In this document: in pieces, positions 1 to 5,506 of the stretch | How the letters are laid out: each line of letters begins with the position of its first letter | Position numbering within the stretch: position 1 is the first letter of the stretch | Source of the DNA: Bacteriovoracaceae bacterium UBA7317 | Lineage (GTDB): Bacteria > Bdellovibrionota > Bacteriovoracia > Bacteriovoracales > Bacteriovoracaceae | Assembly: GCA_002474345.1 (NCBI GenBank) | Contig: DKQD01000041.1 | Location: 1 to 6,260, forward strand | Reading direction: 5' to 3' | Length of the DNA: 6,260 nucleotides | Position numbers and translations under genes: made by a program | Notes under the pieces: generated by a model | Told to the model about the DNA's origin: nothing | Databases searched by the model: none | The model's input: the letters and a program-made list of their open reading frames with translations, nothing else

Positions 1-794
1 AGCTTCAAAAGACTGCAAACCTTATGAGCTCATTAGGCATTGAAGTTGAATTGATTAATGAGGGGCAAGTTCGTTCCCGTCTGGGGGCTGAAGGTTTTGT
101 TGGAGGAATCAAATATTGTGACGATGCCTCTGTAAACCCAATTAAGCTTCTTCAAAAAATAAGAAGTGAAATGAAAGGGGGAGGAAACGTTTCCTTTTAT
201 GAACACAATGAGGTGTATTCTATCGATTCCGCTGGTGATCAAAGAATCGTTAAAACAAACCAGGCCCACTTTCATACTTCCTTGGTCATTCTTGCTACGA
301 ATGGATATTCAAAAAACTTAAGCACTTATTTTGAAGATAAAATATTTCCAACACGTGGACAGATCCTTATCACTGAACCAATAGCTCCTTTTATGGAAGG
401 ACCTTGTTATGCTAATTTTGTCCTCGATTACTTTAGGCAGCTTCCAACTGGTGAGTTGATTATTGGAGGTTTTCGTCAGCTTCAAAAGGACGTTGAGGTT
501 GGTTTAAGTGATGAAGTCACAGACGTCATACAAGTTGCTTTGGAGGAGTTCCTTCAAAAGCACCTACCTGCTTGTAAAGAAAAAAAGATCACTCATCGAT
601 GGTCAGGTGTGATGGGTTTTAGTGCTGACGGGCAACCAATGGTAGGTGCGCTTCCTTCTGATAATCAAACTTATTTTTTAGGTGGTTTCACGGCCCATGG
701 TTTAGGGCTTGCTTTTAATACGGGAAAAACTTTAACTGACCTTATTTATGGACGTGAGGTCCCTGGCTTTATAACCGCAAAAAGGTGGAATTAA
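1..794 (+). CDS. FAD-dependent oxidoreductase, DAO family, C-terminal part (possible L-pipecolate/amine oxidase)
   Basis: This is the end of a D-amino-acid-oxidase-fold flavoenzyme, a family that oxidises amines or amino acids to imines with FAD. The frame is open to the left edge (first full codon at 3). The residues before the first ATG at 24 (LQKTANL) read as family sequence, so that ATG is internal and the true start and the dinucleotide-binding GxGxxG lie outside the window. Seen here are the substrate-domain stretch ending RGQILITEPI, the conserved RWSGVMGFSADGQPMVG block (from about 597) and the C-terminal FAD-contacting GGFTAHGLGLAFNTGK (from about 681). These match PuuB/AmaA-like members of about 430 residues, so roughly 60 percent is present. 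The next gene is an HglS-like protein, which makes a role in lysine or pipecolate breakdown attractive. That is inference from context; gamma-glutamylputrescine oxidase-like or other amine substrates remain possible. The family assignment is secure, the substrate is not. Confidence 0.85.
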   Translation, partial: LQKTANLMSSLGIEVELINEGQVRSRLGAEGFVGGIKYCDDASVNPIKLLQKIRSEMKGGGNVSFYEHNEVYSIDSAGDQRIVKTNQAHFHTSLVILATNGYSKNLSTYFEDKIFPTRGQILITEPIAPFMEGPCYANFVLDYFRQLPTGELIIGGFRQLQKDVEVGLSDEVTDVIQVALEEFLQKHLPACKEKKITHRWSGVMGFSADGQPMVGALPSDNQTYFLGGFTAHGLGLAFNTGKTLTDLIYGREVPGFITAKRWN

Positions 795-849
795 TAAATT
801 AAAAATTAAAGAATTTCTATCATTGTGCTTCCGTTTAATTTGAACTTTA

Positions 850-856
850 GGGGAGG
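850..856 (+). promoter_or_regulatory. Ribosome binding site fixing a GTG start
   Basis: GGGGAGG ends five bases before the GTG at 862. It is the strongest Shine-Dalgarno match in the window and is the reason for choosing a GTG start. Confidence 0.8.
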
Positions 857-861
857 TCTAA

Positions 862-1662
862 GTGGATCTTGATAAGTTTTTTAAGAAATCATGGGATGAT
901 TATATTGAAATAACTCCTTCAGCGAAAAAAATAAATGACCTCTTAAAAAAAGAGGGAGAGGATATCGTCAACGACCATATTGCTCTTAGGACCTTTTCGG
1001 ATGACCGCGTAGGTTTAAAGGTCTTTGAGGAATATTTTTGTGAACAGGGGTATGAAAAAAAGGGAGATTATAGCTTTCCAGAAAAAAAGCTTAGGGCCAA
1101 TCATTTTGAAAATAGAGGAACCCCCTCATTACCAAAGATTTTTATTAGTGAACTGGACTTGGAATCCTTCAGCACTCCTTTTAAGGATATTGTTGAAAAA
1201 GTTCTTAAATATGTGCCTATCGGAGCCACTTTTAGAGAGTTATACAACTTAACCCTTCCTTGGAAAGATCAACTGATTTATGAAGATTATCAAGTACTTA
1301 GGAAAGAGTCTGAGTATGCAGCCTGGCTCTTGGCCATGGGGTTTCGGGCCAATCACTTTACAGTTTTTATAAACCCACTTAAAAAATTGACGTCAATTCG
1401 AAAAATGAATGATTTTCTTAAGGGTCATGGGTTTTCCTTAAATGAGAGCGGGGGGGATGTTAAAGGCTCTCCTGAGGACTTTTTAGAGCAATCCTCTATT
1501 ATGGCCGATACTCAGGTTGTCAGTTTTAAAGAGGGGGAATTCGATGTAAGTACCTGTTATTATGAGTTCGCTCAACGGTATAAGCTTCCTTCTGGAGAGG
1601 TTTTTCAGGGTTTTATCGCCAACTCTGCTAGTAAAATTTTTGAAAGTACTAATTTAAGATAA
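862..1662 (+). CDS. DUF1338 / HglS-family 2-oxoadipate dioxygenase/decarboxylase
   Basis: This is a 266-residue DUF1338 protein. The characterised member, HglS of Pseudomonas putida, is an Fe(II) enzyme that turns 2-oxoadipate into D-2-hydroxyglutarate in lysine catabolism; its core resembles the vicinal-oxygen-chelate fold and its metal is held by two His and one Glu. Matching elements seen here are NDHIALRTF (H39, with R43 as a likely carboxylate-binding Arg), FRANHFTVF (H165) and CYYEFAQRY (E235). The assignment of these three as ligands is made by eye. The protein is much shorter than the Pseudomonas enzyme and resembles the compact DUF1338 form. There is no signal peptide, so it should be cytoplasmic. 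The GTG start has an excellent ribosome site. It begins 67 bp after the flavoenzyme gene, and no convincing promoter or terminator separates the two, so co-transcription is likely. A pentapeptide, RANHF, occurs twice (78-82 and 162-166). Confidence 0.85.
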   Translation: MDLDKFFKKSWDDYIEITPSAKKINDLLKKEGEDIVNDHIALRTFSDDRVGLKVFEEYFCEQGYEKKGDYSFPEKKLRANHFENRGTPSLPKIFISELDLESFSTPFKDIVEKVLKYVPIGATFRELYNLTLPWKDQLIYEDYQVLRKESEYAAWLLAMGFRANHFTVFINPLKKLTSIRKMNDFLKGHGFSLNESGGDVKGSPEDFLEQSSIMADTQVVSFKEGEFDVSTCYYEFAQRYKLPSGEVFQGFIANSASKIFESTNLR

Positions 1663-1676
1663 CTTTTTCTCATTTG

Positions 1677-1706
1677 TTGACAATTTCTCGACTATAAGTG
1701 CCTAAG
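1677..1706 (+). promoter_or_regulatory. Promoter candidate for the acidic membrane-anchored protein gene
   Basis: A perfect -35 hexamer TTGACA (1677-1682) lies just after the DUF1338 gene and 41 bp before the next ATG. At 17-18 bp spacing the -10 position reads GCCTAA or CCTAAG, a poor match. A better -10 look-alike, TATAAG (1693-1698), is only 10 bp from the -35. The -35 is convincing; the -10 is not settled. Confidence 0.4.
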
Positions 1707-1723
1707 TAGGTAGACTTGCGCTC

Positions 1724-2467
1724 ATGAGACTGGCAAAAGCCATAATAGGCATATTTATTTTATTAGTAGGAATCTATTTTTTAGTCAACGTAAAGGAGAT
1801 GACTCCTACTCCTTTTATTGTTGAAGAGAGAGAGAAGACTTTTTTTGTTCAAAATGTATCTTCTAAGCTCTCTTCAAAAAGACCAAATCTAGTTAAACCA
1901 TCTAGAACGAAACAACTTATTAAAGCTGAATTGAATGGTTCGGAGAAGCTTCTTCCTAGCAAATCTGATGTACGTGAAGATGATTATCTAGAAGGTTCTC
2001 AGCTTAATGGAGCTCAAACTGATCCAATGGATCCTCTTGAGTCTGAAATAGAAGGACTTGATACAATAACTGATGAAGATATTGATCAGCTAGAAGTTTA
2101 CTTTGATGGAGTTGAAAAAAATTGGAAAAAGAGAATGTCCGATTTTATGATAAATGAATTAGGTTTAACTGTTGAAAAACAAGAGGAATATGACCGTTTG
2201 AGAGATGAATACGAGGAAGAAAAAATTTCTGCAATGGAAGACTTTCACGAGTATATGGAAGATAAATTTGGCGAAGGTTATGTTGTAGAGCCAAATCATG
2301 AACAAGAATATTTTCAAAATAAAATTAAAGGCAATTACTTTGAAAAATTAAAAAGTGTTTTTGGTGAAGAAGGTTTCGACCGCTACTTAGAGCACTTAGG
2401 TGAATACAATCAAAAAATCTCTGAGGAACAAGATCCTGATCATGGTGTTTTTTTGATTGAAATTTAA
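1724..2467 (+). CDS. Hypothetical membrane-anchored or exported acidic protein
   Basis: I do not recognise this 247-residue protein. Residues 1-4 (MRLA) with K5 give a positive N-terminus, followed by one hydrophobic stretch (about 6-22, AIIGIFILLVGIYFLVN). This is an uncleaved anchor or a signal peptide without a clear cleavage site, so the rest should lie in the periplasm. Residues 24-82 are polar, rich in Lys and Ser and probably disordered. Residues 83-125 are strongly acidic. Residues 125-235 are rich in Glu, Lys and Tyr, look helical and may form a coiled coil (for example EKQEEYDRLRDEYEEEK). There are no Cys residues and no enzyme motif is visible. The ATG at 1724 has only a weak upstream purine run (AGTAGG, 1705-1710). 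The gene has its own promoter candidate and is followed by a 79-bp gap, so it may be a single-gene unit. The composition resembles that of many lineage-specific proteins; function is unknown. Confidence 0.75.
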   Translation: MRLAKAIIGIFILLVGIYFLVNVKEMTPTPFIVEEREKTFFVQNVSSKLSSKRPNLVKPSRTKQLIKAELNGSEKLLPSKSDVREDDYLEGSQLNGAQTDPMDPLESEIEGLDTITDEDIDQLEVYFDGVEKNWKKRMSDFMINELGLTVEKQEEYDRLRDEYEEEKISAMEDFHEYMEDKFGEGYVVEPNHEQEYFQNKIKGNYFEKLKSVFGEEGFDRYLEHLGEYNQKISEEQDPDHGVFLIEI

Positions 2468-2492
2468 TCATATTTTTCTTAAAAAAGAATTC

Positions 2493-2521
2493 TTCACATT
2501 TTCTATTATCAAGATTTTAAA
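2493..2521 (+). promoter_or_regulatory. Weak promoter candidate for the Nudix gene
   Basis: TTCACA (2493-2498, five of six to the -35 consensus) is followed 17 bp later by TTTAAA (2516-2521, four of six to the -10 consensus). This would give a leader of roughly 20 bases before the TTG start at 2547. In such AT-rich DNA a match of this quality can occur by chance. Confidence 0.3.
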
Positions 2522-2533
2522 AATAAAATAAAA

Positions 2534-2538
2534 AAGGA
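2534..2538 (+). promoter_or_regulatory. Ribosome binding site fixing a TTG start
   Basis: AAGGA ends eight bases before the TTG at 2547. No ATG or GTG lies in the same frame near this position, so this site decides the start of the Nudix gene. Confidence 0.65.
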
Positions 2539-2546
2539 CGTTTAAG

Positions 2547-3089
2547 TTGGTTCAAAAGTGGGTAGAGAAAGAATCTCAGCATGTTTTATCTGGTCGCATT
2601 TTCCGTTATCACAAAAAGATAAGAAGTTCTCCTGGGGGTGATAAAGAGGGAGGCTTTGATGTTATTGAATGTTTTCCTTGGGTTAATATTTTAGCTTTCG
2701 ATCAAGCTGGTAATCTTATTTTAGTTGAACAATATCGGCATGGGGTAGATGATTTGACTTTAGAAATCCCAGGAGGTGCAGTTAATTCTGGAGAAGACGT
2801 TAAATTGAGTGCCCAAAGGGAACTTCTGGAGGAGACAGGTTACACTAGCGACGAGTGGCATCTTTTGGGAAGTGTCCAGGCCAATCCAGCTTTTATGACA
2901 AACGACTGTACAACATATTTGGCCATGAATTGTAAAAAAACTTCCGATCAAAACTTAGACCCAATGGAAGAGATTGATGTTAAATTAACAAGTCTCAGGT
3001 CATTTGAAGACAAAATAAAAAGTGGAGAAATTAAGCACTCTCTTGTTCTAGCTGCTTACGCACTCTATTCCCTTTGGAAAAAATCCTAA
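2547..3089 (+). CDS. Nudix hydrolase, ADP-ribose/ADP-sugar pyrophosphatase type
   Basis: This 180-residue Nudix enzyme should hydrolyse a nucleoside diphosphate linked to another group, using Mg or Mn in the cytoplasm. The Nudix box GX5EX7REUXEEXGU is complete: G77, E83, R91-E92, E95-E96, G98 and Y99, with hydrophobic L93. Upstream, FPWVNILAFD begins the core sheet and VEQYRHGVDDLTLEIPGG is the block typical of ADP-ribose pyrophosphatases (NudF-like), in which the EQYR and EIPGG elements help bind the substrate. No Gln or Arg pattern marking RppH or MutT activity was recognised. Length fits the family. The start is TTG with an AAGGA ribosome site; the 79-bp upstream gap holds a weak promoter candidate. 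It converges with the NYN gene. A nucleotide-sugar or ADP-ribose scavenging role is likely, but the exact substrate cannot be read from sequence. Confidence 0.9.
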   Translation: MVQKWVEKESQHVLSGRIFRYHKKIRSSPGGDKEGGFDVIECFPWVNILAFDQAGNLILVEQYRHGVDDLTLEIPGGAVNSGEDVKLSAQRELLEETGYTSDEWHLLGSVQANPAFMTNDCTTYLAMNCKKTSDQNLDPMEEIDVKLTSLRSFEDKIKSGEIKHSLVLAAYALYSLWKKS

Positions 3090-3103
3090 GTCTTTAAAAA
3101 TAA

Positions 3104-3129
3104 TTGGGTGCTATCCAAGTTTGTCTTTT
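3104..3129. terminator. Weak bidirectional terminator between convergent genes
   Basis: TTGGG (3104-3108) and TCCAA (3114-3118) can pair around a five-base loop, with one G-U pair. On the plus strand a T-rich run follows (3120-3129); on the minus strand the hairpin is followed by TTATTTTT. The position between two converging stop codons suits a shared terminator, but the stem is short. Confidence 0.4.
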
Positions 3130-3133
3130 AAAA

Positions 3134-3691
3134 CTATTTTTCTTGGTTTCGGGGTTTTGTTTTCTTTTTGGTATAGTGTTTCTTGGGGCTTTTCTTTCCC
3201 TTATTGAGTGTAAACCAATCCTTAGATCCAATGGCATGGAAATAGTCGGCTTCTTCTTTAAGAAGTGAAGATGTTGTTTCCTCCACAGCTGCTATTTCAA
3301 TCCTAACACCTTCACCTTTTAGATGGCGGACAAGCTCAACATAATCAGCATCACCAGAAAGAATGATGATTGTATCAACTTTGCTGGCAAGTTGGGTTGC
3401 CTTAATGGATAGAGGAATGTCTGCACTTTTGTGACAAGGAACGACTGAGCCGTGGTAATACTGATGGAGCCTGTCTGAGAGCTTGGAAGAGATATTTTTA
3501 CCTTCTCTAAAATAGATGAGCCTATTAAGGCCCCTATTATCAAGCAGTCTGGGGATCAAGGTATCGAAATTAAGCATTGTTTCCTGATTCTTGGTTATAG
3601 AGTGAATGCTTCTTTCTATATTATTACCGTCGATCAATACTGCAACGGATTGATTTATTGTGACTTCAACATAGTCTATATTATCGTTCAT
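3134..3691 (-). CDS. NYN-domain (LabA/DUF88-like) putative ribonuclease
   Basis: This protein has a PIN-like NYN fold, found in putative metal-dependent RNA nucleases. Residues are numbered from the chosen start: VAVLIDGNNIE (D21, N23, N24) is the first acidic motif, KSADIPLS (D91) the second, and LSGDADYVELV (D114, D116) the third, followed by the usual GEGVRIEIAA strand. A Lys-rich tail (about 164-185, GKKSPKKHYTKKK) could bind RNA. There is no signal peptide. An in-frame ATG seven codons upstream (3712) is possible but lacks a ribosome site. The ATG at 3691 is preceded by AAGGA and AAGGG, although their spacing is not ideal, giving 185 residues. One usual Asp, in the stretch after KSADIPLS, is replaced by Lys (K98), so activity may be altered. 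No toxin-antitoxin partner lies beside it. The family call is strong; the RNA target is unknown. Confidence 0.85.
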   Translation of the reverse strand: MNDNIDYVEVTINQSVAVLIDGNNIERSIHSITKNQETMLNFDTLIPRLLDNRGLNRLIYFREGKNISSKLSDRLHQYYHGSVVPCHKSADIPLSIKATQLASKVDTIIILSGDADYVELVRHLKGEGVRIEIAAVEETTSSLLKEEADYFHAIGSKDWFTLNKGKKSPKKHYTKKKTKPRNQEK

Positions 3692-3712
3692 GGCCCTTAT
3701 GGTCCTTTTCAT

Positions 3713-4077
3713 TTAGTTTTTCTAAAATGCTCTAAAGAATGCTTAGTATCATACTTCTATGCATTATACAAGGAACAGAGGTCTAGGAAGCCTTTTTAGT
3801 TTGCTATTAAAAACCTGAGTCTATGAATACAGTTGTCCTCTTACAAATAAGTGGAAACTATCCAATTGCCAAAGAATAATAATTAACTGTATTTCACTAT
3901 GAGTCATAGGAAGACCCGTATATTGAATAATGATTCTAACCTTTTTATCTTTTTTCTTTTGGAGATTCCTTTTTGGGGCCTTACCGACCTCAACAGTAAA
4001 AAGGGATAAAAACAAGAATAAGGGCGAAGCAGCAAGGGAAGAAAAACTAAGAAAATTTAACTGCGCTTTTAAATATT
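3713..4077. other. 365-bp stretch without a secure gene
   Basis: This lies between the NYN gene and the small regulator. The left part (3713-3790) is the NYN leader and promoter region. It holds the imperfect tandem repeat TCTAAAATGC/TCTAAAGAATGC (3721-3742) and a TATAAT read leftward. The rest is covered only by the doubtful hydrophobic frame listed separately. I see no tRNA, no strong terminator hairpin and no recognisable non-coding RNA. No convincing terminator follows the regulator gene, so its transcript may run into this stretch. Confidence 0.6.
3763..3768 (-). promoter_or_regulatory. Possible -10 box for the NYN gene
   Basis: Read leftward this is a perfect TATAAT, about 70 bp upstream of the chosen ATG at 3691. 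The -35 position (about 3786-3791) reads GCTTCC and does not match the consensus. It could need an activator or be a chance match. Confidence 0.3.
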
Positions 4078-4081
4078 TCAG
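3821..4081 (-). CDS. Doubtful small hydrophobic ORF, possibly coupled to the regulator gene
   Basis: In the minus-strand frame ending at the TAG at 3821-3823, the reading frame is open back to a TAG just inside the regulator gene. If started at the CTG overlapping the regulator's stop (CTGA, 4078-4081), it gives 86 residues. The start would have a GAAGAGGG purine run (4085-4092) three bases upstream. The peptide begins with a basic LKYLK, then a hydrophobic run (about 8-33, including SLAASPLFLFLSLF), then a Lys-rich stretch (KAPKRNLQKKKDKK), and later a short hydrophobic IQLIIILWQL. That shape suits a small membrane protein translated by coupling. A TTG at 4015 is the only usual-type start and would cut the hydrophobic run. 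CTG starts are rare, there is no family match that I know, and AT-rich DNA readily produces such frames. It may be noise. Confidence 0.22.
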   Translation of the reverse strand: MKYLKAQLNFLSFSSLAASPLFLFLSLFTVEVGKAPKRNLQKKKDKKVRIIIQYTGLPMTHSEIQLIIILWQLDSFHLFVRGQLYS

Positions 4082-4305
4082 CTACCCTCTTCCACAATAA
4101 AAACTTCATGAATGCTTTTCTCAAAAAAGATTGAGATTCGAAGTGCCAGTTCTAGGGAAGGGTTATAATTTCCTTTTTCCAATGAACTGACCGTTAACCT
4201 CGTAACACCAACTTCATCTGCTAGCTGCTGTTGTGTGAGTTTTTTTTCAGCTCGTAAAATGTGAACGTTATTTGTAATCAAAAGTTTTGGTTTTAGATTT
4301 CCCAT
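4078..4305 (-). CDS. Small Cro/CI (XRE)-family transcriptional regulator
   Basis: This is a 75-residue DNA-binding protein made of little more than a lambda-repressor-like helix-turn-helix. The motif spans about residues 24-45: LTQQQLADEVGVTRLTVSSLEKG, with the family's N-Y-N-P-S-L-E-L-A extension (46-54) and the closing IFFEKSIHEVF. It belongs to the compact group often annotated as YgzD-like regulators. The frame stays open for 15 codons above this ATG (to 4350), but those codons (MYSLIYIRLS...) are not family-like and run through an operator-like repeat. The ATG at 4305 begins right at the family N-terminus, with a modest GAAGA site upstream. Two identical-core direct repeats lie just upstream, so autoregulation is likely. 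There is no recognisable toxin or phage neighbour. A hydrophobic frame overlaps its stop codon and could be a partner, but that is doubtful. Confidence 0.85.
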   Translation of the reverse strand: MGNLKPKLLITNNVHILRAEKKLTQQQLADEVGVTRLTVSSLEKGNYNPSLELALRISIFFEKSIHEVFIVEEGS

Positions 4306-4330
4306 ATTGTCTTCAATTAATGATAGTCTT

Positions 4331-4349
4331 ATGTAAATTAAACTATACA
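4331..4349. repeat. Direct repeat copy 1, operator candidate
   Basis: ATGTAAATTAAACTATACA, 26 bp upstream of the regulator's ATG. It matches copy 2 at 18 of 19 positions, including 16 in a row. The core GTAAATTAAAC has a partial dyad (GT...AC), as expected for a helix-turn-helix dimer site. Read leftward, TATAGT (4342-4347) within it could serve as a -10 box. Confidence 0.7.
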
Positions 4350-4361
4350 AATTGGGAAAAA

Positions 4362-4380
4362 ATGTAAATTAAACTATGCA
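4362..4380. repeat. Direct repeat copy 2, operator candidate
   Basis: ATGTAAATTAAACTATGCA, offset 31 bp from copy 1 (about three helical turns, placing both on the same DNA face). Read leftward it supplies TTTACA (4363-4368), a possible -35 box 15 bp from the TATAGT in copy 1. The two copies would therefore cover the regulator's own promoter. Confidence 0.7.
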
Positions 4381-4490
4381 TTTTAAAACACGAAATTTAT
4401 AAGTTAGAACGATTTCAATAGCTTGAAGTTGGATCGGATCCTTCTGTTAAAGCCTGAAGTCACTCTTAGATAAGGTTTTTACCTTTTGAG

Positions 4491-4520
4491 TTGAAACTAC
4501 TCGAAAATTGGCTTCATATT
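4491..4520 (+). promoter_or_regulatory. Promoter candidate for fpg
   Basis: TTGAAA (4491-4496, five of six to the -35 consensus) and CATATT (4515-4520, four of six to the -10 consensus) are 18 bp apart. This would give a leader of about 55 bases. It lies more than 100 bp from the direct repeats, so the regulator need not control fpg. The rest of 4381-4490 shows nothing I recognise. Confidence 0.4.
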
Positions 4521-4582
4521 AGCTATATTCCTTTCAAGATAGGCTTAATCAAAAAGACTCATTATCAAACATTAGGAACACT

Positions 4583-5404
4583 ATGCCCGAGTTACCCGAG
4601 GTAGAGACAGTGAGGAAAGGTCTCTCTGACTTTCTTCCTTTAAAAATAAACAAAGTTGAAAGAACTCCAGAACTTGCGTCTATCCTCAAAACTGAAGAGT
4701 TTTCTTTAAAGGGTTTGACCATCTCCTCTTTGGAAAGAAAAGGAAAAGTTCTTATTTTTCATTTGGGTGACGGAAAGACTGTTGTCAGCCGATTTGGAAT
4801 GGCTGGTTCCTGGGAGGTAAGTGAAGAAAAAAATAAAAAAAAGCATAACCACCTGCAACTCTACTGCACTTCATCTCAAGGAAAGGTCTTTTTGAGTTAT
4901 GTTGATGCCAGAAGGTTTGGCAAAATGCATATAGGTTATCAGGAAGTCACTAAGAGAGAGCTTGCCAAAGTAGGGGTTGATGTAACAACGGAAGAGTTTA
5001 ACGAGAAAATTTTGAGGGATATTTTAAAAAAGTACCCCGACCGTCAAATCAAGCCTCTTCTTTTAGAGCAAGAAAAGTTGGCCGGCATAGGAAATTATTT
5101 AGCTTGTGAAATATTGGCCCACTGTAATGTAAGGCCTACAAGGCGTTGCAAAACGATTACAAAAGAAGAAACCAAAAAAATGGTTTGGGCCACTAAGAAA
5201 GTCGTTTCTGAGTCCATTGAAAAAAATGGTCTTACTTTTACAAAGACAACGGGTTATCGTGATGTCCTAGGAAATGCTGGTGAGTTTTTTGATGGACTCG
5301 TAGTTTTTAGACAAAAGCTTTGCAAATTGTGTGGTGATGTTCCTGTCAAAAAAATAGTTCTCGCAACGAGGGGAACATTTTATTGTCCTAAGTGCCAAAA
5401 GTAG
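4583..5404 (+). CDS. mutM: Formamidopyrimidine-DNA glycosylase (Fpg/MutM)
   Basis: This base-excision repair enzyme removes 8-oxoguanine and ring-opened purines and cuts the DNA backbone by beta/delta elimination. The 273-residue length is usual. It starts MPELPEVETV, giving the catalytic N-terminal Pro (P2 before Met removal) and E3. Other family elements are RKGKVLIF (K55, phosphate contact), SRFGMAGSW (M73), VDARRFGKM (R110/R111), the helix-two-turn-helix with AGIGNYLACEIL (N171) and the C-terminal zinc finger (C247, C250, C268, C271) with R263 in RGTFYCPKC. The stretch between the KTTGYRDV block and the finger is a few residues shorter than in the E. coli enzyme, while the finger holds 17 rather than 16 residues between its Cys pairs. 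The ATG has an AGGA site five bases upstream. It appears to be a single-gene unit with its own promoter candidate and a following hairpin. Fpg rather than Nei is indicated by the N-terminus. Confidence 0.96.
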   Translation: MPELPEVETVRKGLSDFLPLKINKVERTPELASILKTEEFSLKGLTISSLERKGKVLIFHLGDGKTVVSRFGMAGSWEVSEEKNKKKHNHLQLYCTSSQGKVFLSYVDARRFGKMHIGYQEVTKRELAKVGVDVTTEEFNEKILRDILKKYPDRQIKPLLLEQEKLAGIGNYLACEILAHCNVRPTRRCKTITKEETKKMVWATKKVVSESIEKNGLTFTKTTGYRDVLGNAGEFFDGLVVFRQKLCKLCGDVPVKKIVLATRGTFYCPKCQK

Positions 5405-5413
5405 GTCCATTGT

Positions 5414-5445
5414 AAAACTTTCTTCCTAAAGAACTAGTTTTCTTT
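5414..5445 (+). terminator. A/T-rich terminator hairpin after fpg
   Basis: AAAACT (5414-5419) plus TTCTT (5420-5424) can pair with AAGAA (5429-5433) and AGTTTT (5436-5441). This leaves a four-base CCTA loop and a two-base CT bulge, and is followed by CTTT. It begins ten bases after the fpg stop. The stem is A/T-rich, so it is plausible but not strong. Confidence 0.45.
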
Positions 5446-5506
5446 CATTGTCCGTACTATTATCTCCTAAATTAAAAATTTTGGTAATTTAAAAAAAGGC
5501 TGCGTA

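Noticed and set aside
24..26. ATG as the start of the flavoenzyme gene
   Set aside because: The frame is open to the window edge and the residues before it read as family sequence, and the cofactor-binding N-terminus is missing. The true start is off-window.
2485..2494. Perfect palindrome AAGAATTCTT after the acidic-protein gene
   Set aside because: At ten bases and A/T-rich, with no loop or T-run of terminator type, it is likely chance.
3692..3712. Upstream ATG of the NYN gene at 3712
   Set aside because: There is no ribosome site before it, while the in-frame ATG at 3691 has purine-rich AAGGA/AAGGG upstream. It is still possible.
3602..3799. Rightward 65-codon frame opposite the NYN gene
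   Set aside because: It lies mostly antisense to the well-supported NYN gene and has no ribosome site or family resemblance.
4306..4350. N-terminal extension of the XRE regulator up to an ATG at 4350
   Set aside because: The extra 15 residues are not family-like and are encoded in part by the operator-like direct repeat. The ATG at 4305 fits the family length.
4078..4350. XRE regulator as the antitoxin of a toxin-antitoxin pair or as a phage repressor
   Set aside because: No toxin-like gene (RelE, HigB or HipA type) and no phage gene lies next to it. The compact YgzD-like form usually acts as a stand-alone regulator.
817..5463. CTATNA-like motif upstream of all five rightward starts (817, 1692, 2503, 4523, 5457)
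   Set aside because: The motif is very short, its distance to the start varies from 32 to 60 bp and no matching -35 sits at normal spacing in most cases. In AT-rich intergenic DNA this is expected by chance.
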